Below, piece after piece: positions 44,580 to 53,457 of a DNA stretch of 64,000 nt (position 1 is the first letter of the stretch; every line of letters begins with the position of its first letter). Source of the stretch: CAVWDU01 sp963840725 (GTDB lineage: Bacteria; Pseudomonadota; Gammaproteobacteria; Pseudomonadales; Halieaceae); contig CAWIZY010000004.1 of NCBI GenBank assembly GCA_963840725.1, forward strand, positions 310,001 to 374,000. The letters are read 5' to 3'. The notes under the pieces are model-generated. The model was not told where the DNA came from. It worked only from the letters and a program-made list of their open reading frames with translations, and searched no databases. The translations under genes were made by a program, and so were the position numbers.

Positions 44580-46709
44580 TTGATTCAACGCAGTTCCGGG
44601 CAGCCCGGTCCGCTGGCATTAATCGGCGGGCGGTTCGAGACAGACAATCAGGCGCTGTTTGAGGCGCTGAAACCCTTGTGCCAAGGCCGAATTGCGGTCC
44701 TGTCCATGGCATCCGGCTACCCTCTGGAAGTCGGCCAGGAGTTGGTCGACGATTTTCTTCACTACGGTTTCGAAGCGGAGTTGATACCCATTTTCTGGGA
44801 GCAGCGTGAAACCTCGGCGTTCGACCCCGGGCTGGTGGACCAGCTGGCTCGCTACGGCAGCGTGTTTTTCAGTGGCGGCGACCAGACCCGAATTGTCGAA
44901 ACCCTGATCCAACAGGGCGCGGAAACACCGGCGCTTTCCATGATCAGGAATAATCATCGGCTGGGCGGTTTAGTGGCAGGCACCTCGGCAGGGGCGGCCA
45001 TCATGTCGGGGCCAATGATACTCAGCGGCACATCGCTGAATGCTCTGAGCGCCGGGGTTTCCCCGGACGCAGCATCTGACGAAGACGCGTTTCGCCTGGG
45101 CAGCGGCCTGGGCTTCTTTCACTGGGGCCTCGTCGATCAGCATTTCTTGCAGCGGGGAAGAATCGGGCGCCTCCTGGCCGGCGCCAGGGCGCTGGATCAG
45201 CCCATGGCCTTTGGTATCGATGAAAACAGCGCACTGCTGGTGGAAGGCGACCGGGGTCGCGTGGTCGGGGAAACGGGCGCTGTGTTTCTGGATCTCCGCA
45301 AGGCCCGCTACGACTGCGATGGCTACGACATCAGCGGCGTCAGTATTTCCTATCTGGATGACGGCGACAGCATCGACCTCGCCCGCGGCAAGCCATTACC
45401 TGCCACGGACAAGAAACGGGTACGCGTCTCCCGCGCCTCTTATCGCCGCCCGGCACCCGTGCGCCGCGCCGCGTTCGCCAGCTATGCGATCCATGATCTC
45501 CTGCTGCGGCTGGCGGAGGGTGACCCAGCCTATTACCAGCACGACAGCGCCCTGGCCTACGATGAGCACCGCGAGCAACAGATTTGCGTGGAGTTGACGC
45601 GCTTCCCCAGGCGATCCCGCGCCCTAAGGTCAGTTCGCGACGGCGACATCCGCTATTCGGCACTGCACTTCGGCGTCCGTATCAGGTCCTGTCCTCTACC
45701 CCGATCACAGCGCCCTGCAAGCAGCACCACTGTGCTGCCGCCGGACCCTATCCCCACCGCGCGGCTGGTATTACTGGGCAACTCACCTCTGAAGTGGCAT
45801 GTTGACCAGCTACCGGCCCTGCGCCAGGAACTGCGTGAACCCGTAGCGGTTCTCCCTGTGGCAACCGCTGAACCACAGCGGGTAGCGGCCGAATATCTGG
45901 CATGGCTGCACGGTATCGGCATACGCGCTGAGCTTGTCGACATCTCCCTGTCCAATATTGAGCGCGCCAGCAGAGATCGTGCTCTGCTCAAGCGTATTGG
46001 TGACGCTGGCAGCCTGCTGATCCCCGGTGGCGATCAACGGCAAATGACAGAAACCCTGCTCCACTGCGCGGAAGCCACACCGGTGTTGCACGCCATCGTC
46101 AGTGCCTATGAACGAGGCGTACCCCTGATTGGAGTCGCGGCAGCGGCCAGCGCGTTCGCGGAGCGCATGATCGTTGAAGGCGACAGTGAGGCGGCGCTTC
46201 GTCATGGCGCCTCAGAAGACGCTGGCTTTTCCGGTGTTGTGGTCGAGCAGGGTATCGGCCTGACCACCTTCGGGCTCATTGACCAAAATTTCCAGAGCCG
46301 CCATCGCCTCGGCCGTCTGCTGGTTGCCAGCGCCAGCCAGCGGGTCAGATACGGATTCGGTCTGTACGAGGAATCAGGGCTGGTCATCGTCGGAGGTCGG
46401 CGCAGCCTGCAGAGTATAGGCAAGACGGGCGTTCTGGTGGCCGAATTAGACAACGATCGGGTGTGCCTGCAGCCCCCTCAGTTCGCGACCGAGGGAATCC
46501 GACTGCATTTCATTGAGGCTGGCGGCAGCTTTCATCTGGATACCGTGGCCGCCGATGCCATGGCAAATAGCGAGTCGGGCGCGGCAATGCTGGAAAAGGC
46601 CATCGCGGATCTCGCCCGGGACTACAACGCCACCCTGCCGCCTGGCTCGGTGCCGGTGGACCGGAGCGATCTGAGGTCCGCCCTGCTCAGCGCGACCCAC
46701 CTGCACTGA
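44580..46709 (+). CDS. Double-domain cyanophycinase, second domain degenerate
   Basis: 709 residues from TTG 44580, with GGAGAG five bases upstream. Two S51 peptidase domains are fused: about residues 1-265 and 395-665, joined by a basic linker. Domain 1 has SGGDQTRI, nucleophile GTSAGAA (Ser136) and VDQHFLQRGRIGRL (His188). Domain 2 repeats the plan (PGGDQRQM, GVAAAAS, IDQNFQSRHRLGRL), but the nucleophile position is Ala520 and the His position is Asn570. Cyanophycinase cuts cyanophycin to beta-Asp-Arg. Normal length is 270-400 residues. The dead half may bind polymer. It is divergent from cphA across 144 bases. Confidence 0.87.
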   Translation: MIQRSSGQPGPLALIGGRFETDNQALFEALKPLCQGRIAVLSMASGYPLEVGQELVDDFLHYGFEAELIPIFWEQRETSAFDPGLVDQLARYGSVFFSGGDQTRIVETLIQQGAETPALSMIRNNHRLGGLVAGTSAGAAIMSGPMILSGTSLNALSAGVSPDAASDEDAFRLGSGLGFFHWGLVDQHFLQRGRIGRLLAGARALDQPMAFGIDENSALLVEGDRGRVVGETGAVFLDLRKARYDCDGYDISGVSISYLDDGDSIDLARGKPLPATDKKRVRVSRASYRRPAPVRRAAFASYAIHDLLLRLAEGDPAYYQHDSALAYDEHREQQICVELTRFPRRSRALRSVRDGDIRYSALHFGVRIRSCPLPRSQRPASSTTVLPPDPIPTARLVLLGNSPLKWHVDQLPALRQELREPVAVLPVATAEPQRVAAEYLAWLHGIGIRAELVDISLSNIERASRDRALLKRIGDAGSLLIPGGDQRQMTETLLHCAEATPVLHAIVSAYERGVPLIGVAAAASAFAERMIVEGDSEAALRHGASEDAGFSGVVVEQGIGLTTFGLIDQNFQSRHRLGRLLVASASQRVRYGFGLYEESGLVIVGGRRSLQSIGKTGVLVAELDNDRVCLQPPQFATEGIRLHFIEAGGSFHLDTVAADAMANSESGAAMLEKAIADLARDYNATLPPGSVPVDRSDLRSALLSATHLH

Positions 46710-46740
46710 ACACAGGGAAGACGGCCAGGACTGATCATTG

Positions 46741-47274
46741 ATGGAAACGCTGGAAACACCCCGTCTCTGGATCGATGAATTGCGCCCAGAGGATGCGGGC
46801 GCCCTCCTGCAGCTGCTCAATGACCCTGATTTTATAGAACAGATCGGCGACCGGAACGTGCGCAGCCTGGATGATGCCCATCGTTTTCTGCGCACTGGTC
46901 CCCAGGCCAGTTATCGTGAACACGGCTTCGGCATGTTCGCAGTGCGCAGCCGCGCCGCGGCAGAGTTTCTCGGTTTGTGCGGCCTGGTCCGACGGACGGA
47001 ACTGGAGACCGTCGATCTGGGCTACGCGTTTCTACCCTCGGCCCGCGGCCAGGGTTTTGCGCTGGAGGCCGCCCGGCGGGTGCTGCGCTACGCCCATGAC
47101 GAGCTGCACTTCACGCGCCTGCTGGCAATCGTAAACCCGGGCAACCTGCCCTCGCAGGCTCTGCTTAAAAAGCTGGGAATGCGACATGAAAAGATGATAC
47201 GACTGGATCCGGAGAAAGCAGAACTGTGCCTTTATGCCTGGACGGCAACACCCGGTGAACCACCCCCGCTCTGA
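46741..47274 (+). CDS. GNAT-family N-acetyltransferase (RimJ/RimL-like)
   Basis: 177 residues from ATG 46741. It starts with the RimJ/L pattern TPRLWIDELRPEDAGALLQLL, followed by RGQGFALEAARRVLRYA (acetyl-CoA pyrophosphate loop, about residues 103-119) and IVNPGNLPSQALLKKLGM. These enzymes acetylate ribosomal-protein N-termini or small amines. It follows the cyanophycinase by 31 bases on the same strand and may be co-transcribed, but a role in arginine or aspartate handling is not shown by the sequence. Confidence 0.87.
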   Translation: METLETPRLWIDELRPEDAGALLQLLNDPDFIEQIGDRNVRSLDDAHRFLRTGPQASYREHGFGMFAVRSRAAAEFLGLCGLVRRTELETVDLGYAFLPSARGQGFALEAARRVLRYAHDELHFTRLLAIVNPGNLPSQALLKKLGMRHEKMIRLDPEKAELCLYAWTATPGEPPPL

Positions 47275-47365
47275 AGGCGTACAGCTCTGGAACCGTGTCA
47301 CCCACCCCGTGGGCGCAAGCACGCAATAAGTTTGCCCTCTGATAACGAACCCCGGAGATACACAG

Positions 47366-48193
47366 ATGAAACTTTTTCCCGCATTACTGCTCACCCTCTG
47401 CGCTGTGACCGCCATGCCTGCACAAGCCGACCTGGAGAAGCTCAGGCAAGCCATCGGCGGCGACCAGCGTACGCCCGAATGGACCGCAAGAGACCGCTAC
47501 AGGCACCCCTCGCAAACTCTGCAATTATTCGATATTCAGCCGCAGCACACAGTGGTAGAGATCTGGCCGGGGGGAGGTTGGTACACAGAAATTCTGGCCC
47601 CTTACCTGCGCGACGAAGGCAAGCTGATTGCAGCCCACTATGATGGCAGCGATACCCAGGCCAGCTATCGTCCACGCTCCCGGGCAGCATTCGAGAAAAA
47701 ACTGGCCGCCAGCCCCGAGAACTATAGCAAGGTGGAGGTCAGCTCTCTGATGCTCGATGAGCAGACCGCCAGCGTGAAAATAGCCGCTGCCCCGCCGGCG
47801 TCCGTCGACCGGGTGGTCACGTTCCGCAACACCCACAGTTGGCGTGCGAGCGGCACCACCGGGGCCGTTTTAGCGCACCTGTACGACATACTGAAGCCCG
47901 GTGGTAAACTGGGTGTTGTGCAGCATATGGCAGACTCTGATCAGGACTGGCTGTCGGAAAACATTGGATACATAGGGAGAGAGTGGCTGATCGCACAGGC
48001 ACTGGCTGCGGGTTTTACCCTGGAGGCAGAGGGATTCTTTAACCGCAATCCGCTGGATAACAAACGTTACGCGAAAGGGGTATGGCAGCTGCCACCCACA
48101 CTGCAGGACCTGAAGACGGATGCCGAGAAAGCGCCCTTCCTGGCAATCGGCGAAAGCAACCGGATGACGCTGGTGTTCGCCAAGCCTTTGTAA
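47366..48193 (+). CDS. SAM-methyltransferase-fold protein with signal peptide
   Basis: 275 residues from ATG 47366, with GGAGA seven bases upstream. The signal peptide is clear (KLFPALLLTLCAVTAMPAQA, cleavage near residue 22). Next comes a class I methyltransferase core: VVEIWPGGGWYTEILAPYL (motif I, about 63-81), KLIAAHYDG, VVTFRNTHSW and LKPGGKLGVVQHM. This matches the predicted-methyltransferase group COG4798, many members of which carry export signals although SAM is cytoplasmic. Role and substrate unknown. Independent of its neighbours by spacing. Confidence 0.83.
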   Translation: MKLFPALLLTLCAVTAMPAQADLEKLRQAIGGDQRTPEWTARDRYRHPSQTLQLFDIQPQHTVVEIWPGGGWYTEILAPYLRDEGKLIAAHYDGSDTQASYRPRSRAAFEKKLAASPENYSKVEVSSLMLDEQTASVKIAAAPPASVDRVVTFRNTHSWRASGTTGAVLAHLYDILKPGGKLGVVQHMADSDQDWLSENIGYIGREWLIAQALAAGFTLEAEGFFNRNPLDNKRYAKGVWQLPPTLQDLKTDAEKAPFLAIGESNRMTLVFAKPL

Positions 48194-48315
48194 TCAGGCA
48201 GCCGTGCCGCAACAGCACCAGGAACGACTACCGCCCCCCGCAGAAATGCCGGGGGGCCAGCTCTGCGTAGCCGCACGACAGTTGCCGCTGCAGCTGCCAA
48301 GCCACAGGAAAAGCC

Positions 48316-49683
48316 ATGGCCAACAAACTGCCCTTTGCAAAGATCCGACCCGTTGAAAGCCTTGACCTGCTGTCGCAAAGTGAAATGGTCAGCCTGGCCA
48401 ACGCAGACCAGGAGGTGCACCAGCTTTTTCGACGCTGCGCCCTTGCGGTACTCAATACCGGAGCCGATACCGATGACGCCGAGCAGCTCTACGCCCAGTA
48501 CTCTGACTTTGAGGTGCGGGTGGTCTCAGAACCCAGGGGCGTCAAGCTGGAGCTATACAACGCCCCGGCCCAGGCCTTCGTCGACGGAAGGATGATTCAC
48601 GGGATACGCAGTCACCTGTTCACCGCCTTGCGCGACATTGTATTCATCCATCATAAACTGATGGCAGAGGGGAGCTTTGACGTCAGCTCGAGCGCAGGCA
48701 TCACCGACACCGTGTTCCGGATCCTGCGCAATGCAGGCATCGTCAGCAGCAACGTGCAGCCCCGTTTGGTTGTGTGCTGGGGCGGCCACTCGATCTCCCG
48801 ACCCGAGTACGAATTCACCAAAGAAGTTGGCTACCAGCTGGGCCTGCGCGGCATGGATATCGCCACGGGCTGTGGTCCTGGTGCCATGAAAGGCCCCATG
48901 AAAGGCGCAACCATCGCCCACGCCAAGCAGTTCAACCAAGAGAGCCGGTTTATCGGGATATCGGAGCCCGGCATTATAGCTGCGGAATCACCCAACCCAC
49001 TGGTGAACAAACTGGTGATCCTGCCGGACATCGAGAAACGGCTGGAGGCATTTGTGCGCCTCGCCCATGGGGTAGTGGTATTCCCGGGCGGCGCGGGCAC
49101 GCTGGAGGAAATTCTCTACTTACTTGGCGTTAAAATGGACCCATCCAATCAGCAGATGCCGCTGCCCATTATACTGGCTGCAGGCATGGACAGCGCCGAC
49201 TACTTCACCCGAATAGACCATTTTCTGCGTTCGGTGTTTGGTGAGGAGGTGGCAGAACACTATGACATTATCATTGGCGACCCGGTGGGCGTCGCCAGAA
49301 AACTGAAATCCGCGATCAGGCACGTTCGTGATCACCGAATTCGGCAACAGGAGTCTTTTGGTTTCAACTGGGGCCTGACTATCGCCGCTGCGCTGCAGTA
49401 TCCCTTCAACCCCACCCACGCCAACATGAGCGAGCTAGCCCTGCATCGGCAACAGCCTCGCAGCACCCTGCTGGCAGAACTGCGGCGGGCGTTCTCGGGT
49501 ATAGTTGCCGGCAACGTCAAGGAGTTCGGGATCCAGGCGATAGCCAACCAGGGTCCCTACCAACTCAGTGGCGACCCGGACATCATTGACAGTCTCGACG
49601 CTTTGCTCAATGTGTTCGTGAGTCAGGGGCGCATGAAGCTGGATACCGCAAACTACACGCCCTGCTTTGAATTCGCTCACTGA
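48316..49683 (+). CDS. ppnN: Nucleotide 5'-monophosphate nucleosidase, LOG family
   Basis: 455 residues, nearly the 454 of E. coli PpnN (YgdH). AGGA lies six bases before the ATG. N-terminal DUF4478-like part: PVESLDLLSQSEM. The central LOG domain has VVCWGGHSISRPEYEFTKEVGYQLG, the nucleotide loop GCGPGAMKGPMKGA, and VVFPGGAGTLEEI (about residues 253-265), the PGGxGTxxE catalytic signature. A C-terminal DUF3412-like part follows. It removes the base from purine and pyrimidine monophosphates, and the E. coli enzyme is activated by (p)ppGpp. Stand-alone. Confidence 0.92.
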   Translation: MANKLPFAKIRPVESLDLLSQSEMVSLANADQEVHQLFRRCALAVLNTGADTDDAEQLYAQYSDFEVRVVSEPRGVKLELYNAPAQAFVDGRMIHGIRSHLFTALRDIVFIHHKLMAEGSFDVSSSAGITDTVFRILRNAGIVSSNVQPRLVVCWGGHSISRPEYEFTKEVGYQLGLRGMDIATGCGPGAMKGPMKGATIAHAKQFNQESRFIGISEPGIIAAESPNPLVNKLVILPDIEKRLEAFVRLAHGVVVFPGGAGTLEEILYLLGVKMDPSNQQMPLPIILAAGMDSADYFTRIDHFLRSVFGEEVAEHYDIIIGDPVGVARKLKSAIRHVRDHRIRQQESFGFNWGLTIAAALQYPFNPTHANMSELALHRQQPRSTLLAELRRAFSGIVAGNVKEFGIQAIANQGPYQLSGDPDIIDSLDALLNVFVSQGRMKLDTANYTPCFEFAH

Positions 49684-49990
49684 CTGCACATCGCCTGCGC
49701 CGTCTCTGCCAGTCTTGCACCTGGCCCCAGCCCCGGCAGGAACGCTCCCAACTGAAGTCAGAACTTTAGGCCTGAGTCCACAATAAAGCACCGAAAAGTC
49801 CAGATAAAAACCCCGCAGCGCACTGCCTCGCGCAGCTAAACCAATAGCCTGCCATGCCAACATGATCGCAACAGTCACGCTTTGCAACAGAGTTCACAAA
49901 TCGCCGGTTTTATTGGGAACTGAATCTCCCTTTAGGCTATTGTCTCGCAAGGGCAATAACACTAGAACAACAGGGAGCCGGGTCGAGAAC
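49684..49990. other. Non-coding leader upstream of the HD-GYP gene
   Basis: 307 bases. An open frame extends upstream from the HD-GYP start to 49862 but has no ribosome site and is not protein-like. The AT-richer stretch 49890-49975 is the likely promoter zone; I cannot pick -35/-10 elements with confidence. No repeat seen. Confidence 0.4.
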
Positions 49991-51241
49991 ATGCTCTATA
50001 CCCTTAGAATCTATACAGCCGACCTGGAAGCAGGCATGTTCGTCAGCGGACTCGATCGCCCCTGGCTGGACACCTCGTTTGTCGTCCAGGGATTCCGCAT
50101 CGAAAACCAGGACGAAATCGACCGCCTGCGCGAGTTGTGCGAGTACGTCTATGTCGATTGCCAGAAAAGCCATCAGGCGGCCAGCGTTTTACAGCGCAAA
50201 GTCAGAGTTGAAAGACCGCGGGAGCCGCTGGAACGCATTTTTTCCGGGCGTCCGTTAAAGCCCTATGATGATGCCACCGCGCTGGGAGAAGAGTTTCCCA
50301 AGGCGCAAGTGGCGCTGGAGACCCTGGTCGAAGATATCTCGGAAATTTTTGACCATGTCAGCGACCATGGCACCCTCAATATGCTGCGTCTGAAGCGATC
50401 TGTTGATCCAATCCTGGACAGCATCAGCCGCAATCCGGACGCCTGCCTCTGGTTGACCCGTCTCAAGCAACATGATGAGTACACCTATCAGCACTCTCTG
50501 AGCGCCTCTATCTGGGCAGTCGCCCTCGGTCGACAAATCGGTCTGCACCGCAGGGATCTGCGCTCACTGGCAATTGGCGGACTGCTGATGGACGTGGGCA
50601 AACTGTGGGTTAGACCCGAACTGCTGCGCGCGGCCCGCGAACTGACCGAGGCTGAATTCCGCGAGGTGCGAGAGCACGTTCGCTACGGCGTCAAGTTCGC
50701 TCAGGAAAACGGCGTGATGAACCAGGACGTTCTCGATATGGTCGCCCACCACCACGAGCGTTACGACGGCACTGGCTATCCGCAGGGTCTGTCAGGAAAA
50801 GCCATCCCGGCCGTTGCGCAAATAGCCGGTATCGTGGACACCTATGACGCCCTGACTACTGACCGGGGCTACGCGAATGCTATTTCACCATCCAGTGCGA
50901 TCAAATTATTGTATGAAGCACGCGATGTCGGCTACCAGGCCGAACTGGTGGAAGCTTTTATTCAGGCGGTGGGCATCTACCCGGCCGGAACACTGGTGGA
51001 GCTCTCGTCGGGAGAAGTGGGCGTAGTCGTCGCCGAGTCCCGAACCCGGCGTCTGCGACCCAAAGTCATGATCCTGCTGGACCACAAACAGCGAAAACTG
51101 CCAGAACCACGGACGGTGGACCTGCTGGAGCAGGCAGATAAACAGGGTAACGATGCCTTGTCCATTGTCAAAAGCCTGGAGCCCGGGGCATTCGGCATCA
51201 GCTTTTCCCAGAGCGAAATTCGGGAGGCCTCACTGGACTAG
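49991..51241 (+). CDS. HD-GYP domain protein with DUF3391, altered HD pair
   Basis: 416 residues from ATG 49991 (MLYTLRIYTADLEAGMFVSGL). Residues 1-100 are the DUF3391 input domain (LDRPWLDTSFVVQGFRI, EYVYVD). The HD-GYP domain has HSLSASIWAVALG, then GGLLMDVGK at 197-205 where LLHDIGK is usual, so the His of the HD pair is Met200. HHHERYDGTGYPQGLSG at 253-269 retains the GYP part. These enzymes hydrolyse cyclic di-GMP. Loss of the His may reduce metal binding and activity, although relatives with a changed residue here exist. A C-terminal PilZ-unlike barrel (LVELSSGEVGVVV) ends the protein. Confidence 0.87.
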   Translation: MLYTLRIYTADLEAGMFVSGLDRPWLDTSFVVQGFRIENQDEIDRLRELCEYVYVDCQKSHQAASVLQRKVRVERPREPLERIFSGRPLKPYDDATALGEEFPKAQVALETLVEDISEIFDHVSDHGTLNMLRLKRSVDPILDSISRNPDACLWLTRLKQHDEYTYQHSLSASIWAVALGRQIGLHRRDLRSLAIGGLLMDVGKLWVRPELLRAARELTEAEFREVREHVRYGVKFAQENGVMNQDVLDMVAHHHERYDGTGYPQGLSGKAIPAVAQIAGIVDTYDALTTDRGYANAISPSSAIKLLYEARDVGYQAELVEAFIQAVGIYPAGTLVELSSGEVGVVVAESRTRRLRPKVMILLDHKQRKLPEPRTVDLLEQADKQGNDALSIVKSLEPGAFGISFSQSEIREASLD

Positions 51242-51276
51242 GGCACCTCTGAATAATGGCAATCGCGCTCAGCGGA

Positions 51277-51295
51277 GCTCTGAAGCGTTCAGAGC
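51277..51295. terminator. Hairpin between convergent genes
   Basis: GCTCTGAA-GCG-TTCAGAGC, a perfect 8-bp stem with a 3-base loop, 36 bases after the HD-GYP stop and in front of the convergent racemase end. No T-run follows on either strand, so it may be a factor-dependent terminator or part of a dispersed repeat. The surrounding 115 bases also contain an imperfect direct repeat (GCAAGGCGCGTCGCGC at about 51294 and a GCAAGCGGCGCAACGC-like copy near 51338). Confidence 0.5.
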
Positions 51296-51356
51296 AAGGC
51301 GCGTCGCGCAGGTAATGGCCGTAACCCTTGGCAAGCGGCGCAACGCAGATAGAACA

Positions 51357-52079
51357 TCAACAACCTGCCAGGGGCTGCGGTCTCGCGAGTCGCACAACCT
51401 CCTCCGCCAGAACCTGTGCCGCGTCGAGAATCGGCACTCTGGTGTCAACACCATCGGCCAGGATCGAGAGCTCCGTGCAGGCAATGACGATCGCATCGCA
51501 GTCCTGCGCAAGCAGGTCAGCAATCGCTGCGGCGACGATCTGCTGACTCTCGGGCCCGTCGGCCTTCGCCTTAACAGCTCGAATCAATGCCATCACATGC
51601 TGTTGGTGGTTCGCCTGCGGGAACACCGCCTCAAGCCCGCGGCGGGCGAGGCCCGGACCGTAAAGGTCTATTTTCTGCACGGCCGACGAAGCCAAAAGGC
51701 CAATACGCACCGCGCCGGGAAACCGCTCTGACAGCGCATCTCCCACCGCCTCAATCAGATTGATCACCGGCACCTCAACCTGGCCGGCGAGTTCCGCGTA
51801 GTAATGGTGTGCCGTGTTGCAGGGCATTGCCAACAGCTCCGCCCCGGAGGCGACCAGTCCACGCGCCATGGCCACGAGCGATGGGGCAGGGTCCAGTCCG
51901 CTATCCTCAAGCAGCGCCCCTATCCGGGAAGGCACCTTGGGGTTGTTGTCCACCAGGATACGCAGGTGGTCGCCATCATCGGCGACCGGAGTCAGTTCGA
52001 TAATGCGCTGCAGCAGGTCCACCGTCGCCGCGGGACCCATGCCGCCGATGATACCAACGACCTTGTCTGGCGCGCCCAT
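51357..52079 (-). CDS. Aspartate/glutamate racemase family protein
   Basis: 240 residues from ATG 52079 (MGAPDKVVGIIGGMGP). The family's two catalytic cysteines are present in MPCNTAHHYY (about residue 82) and IACTELSIL (about 194). The N-terminal GIIGGMGPAATVDLLQRI is typical of aspartate racemases. It would interconvert L- and D-aspartate (or a related acid) without cofactor. It is 22 bases downstream of the serine hydrolase and likely co-transcribed with it. A link with the cyanophycin locus 5 kb away is speculative. Confidence 0.88.
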   Translation of the reverse strand: MGAPDKVVGIIGGMGPAATVDLLQRIIELTPVADDGDHLRILVDNNPKVPSRIGALLEDSGLDPAPSLVAMARGLVASGAELLAMPCNTAHHYYAELAGQVEVPVINLIEAVGDALSERFPGAVRIGLLASSAVQKIDLYGPGLARRGLEAVFPQANHQQHVMALIRAVKAKADGPESQQIVAAAIADLLAQDCDAIVIACTELSILADGVDTRVPILDAAQVLAEEVVRLARPQPLAGC

Positions 52080-52101
52080 CAACCCGCCCCTGATAAACAG
52101 C

Positions 52102-53403
52102 TCACAGGGATTTGGCCAACGCCCGCGCCGCACTCAGCTTGGAGTGAAAATCCTTGTTGCCCGCAGCGGAGGCCCCCGGTTGACTGGAAAACCAGGCCAT
52201 CACCGTGTCGGCCTTGCGATTGACATAGATCACTTGCCCGTGAATACCAACAGCGCAATATTCACCGGACTCAGGGTCCAGCACCCACCACATATTGTGA
52301 TAGGCAACCCAGGGGTCGTCGCCATATTTCGGGTTGGCGGCCATCGCTGCCTGCAAACCCTCCGGCACCGCCAGCGTGGCGTCTATCCAGGTCTCGGGAA
52401 TCACCTGCACCCCATAAAACTTACCGCCATCCCGCACCATCATGCCAAAGCGGGCCGCATCCCGCAGCGTGGAATTCATTCCCCCCGTGGCCACGGGCAT
52501 AAAGGCGCGGTCTACCGCGATATAGGCATCATGTTCGGCGCCAATCTTCGACCATACGGTGCGCTGCAAAAAGTCCTGCAGTGGCTCGCCAGAGATTCGT
52601 GCAATCAGCCAGCCCAGCAGATCAGCGTTGCTGGAGTTATAGTCGAATCCCGCACCTGGCAGCACCGTAGGGTCGGGTTTGATGTAGTGCGCCAGAAAAT
52701 CATGTACGCCGTAGATCTCGCTCTCTTCGGGCCGGGCATCGGCGGCACCGGGAAGCCAGCCCATATTCAGCGCCGGTGCGTAGACTCGGGCAAAGTCGGA
52801 ATCCTGGTCGGTGTAATTCTCTTTGAAATCGATCGCAGTGGCGTGGTCCAGCGCCTGCTGAATGGTCACTCGCTCAAAGCCACTACCCTTGAGTTCTGGA
52901 ATGTAGTCCGCGGGGGACGCCTTCAGGTCCACCTTATTCTCAGCTACCAGCAGCCCGAACGCGGTACTTACCAGCGACTTGGTCATTGAGAACCAGATAT
53001 GCTGGCTGTGCGGACCAAAGCCATTGAAATAACGTTCGTGGAGCAAACGACTGCCTTGCATCACTACCACACCATCGGCGTAGTTGGCCTTGAACAAGTC
53101 GTCAAAGGTCTGCTTGCGGCCTAGCAAATCGGTAAATTCCCGCTCCCCCAACTCCGGCCGCAGCGGACCTCGCAGAGGTCGAATGTCACCCTCTCGGGGA
53201 ATCATGACCACATTGAGCGGTGCGCCCGCATTGCGAAACGCCCAGCGGCTGAAAGGATGTTCACGGTAATTGGCCATCGTGACCTGCGACTGGCGCTGGG
53301 GCGGCACCCCCTCCATAACAGCATCCGAACTCTTCGCGACTGCGACAGCTGCGGTTGAGGGTAGCAAGGCCAGAATCACAAAAAAGGCCGGGATATGTCT
53401 CAT
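52102..53403 (-). CDS. Secreted class C beta-lactamase-like serine hydrolase
   Basis: 433 residues; GGAG lies eight bases before the ATG. The signal peptide ends AVAVAKSS (about residue 24). The catalytic set of the family is present: SxxK as SMTK at 139-142, Tyr in DYNSSNA at about 255, and a late IHGQVIYV in place of KTG. Family members hydrolyse esters, amides or D-amino peptides (6-aminohexanoate-dimer hydrolase type) and most are not true beta-lactamases. It is adjacent to the racemase, so D-amino acid containing peptides are possible substrates. Confidence 0.87.
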   Translation of the reverse strand: MRHIPAFFVILALLPSTAAVAVAKSSDAVMEGVPPQRQSQVTMANYREHPFSRWAFRNAGAPLNVVMIPREGDIRPLRGPLRPELGEREFTDLLGRKQTFDDLFKANYADGVVVMQGSRLLHERYFNGFGPHSQHIWFSMTKSLVSTAFGLLVAENKVDLKASPADYIPELKGSGFERVTIQQALDHATAIDFKENYTDQDSDFARVYAPALNMGWLPGAADARPEESEIYGVHDFLAHYIKPDPTVLPGAGFDYNSSNADLLGWLIARISGEPLQDFLQRTVWSKIGAEHDAYIAVDRAFMPVATGGMNSTLRDAARFGMMVRDGGKFYGVQVIPETWIDATLAVPEGLQAAMAANPKYGDDPWVAYHNMWWVLDPESGEYCAVGIHGQVIYVNRKADTVMAWFSSQPGASAAGNKDFHSKLSAARALAKSL

Positions 53404-53457
53404 AATTCGTTCTCCAATCAGATACCGAGGCAGCAGTCGCGATCAGTGATCTCCAAC

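Noticed and set aside
52102..53403. AmpC-type antibiotic-resistance beta-lactamase
   Set aside because: SxxK and Tyr motifs are shared with a large hydrolase family. The final KTG is replaced by HGQ and the length is 433 residues, so a resistance role is not supported.
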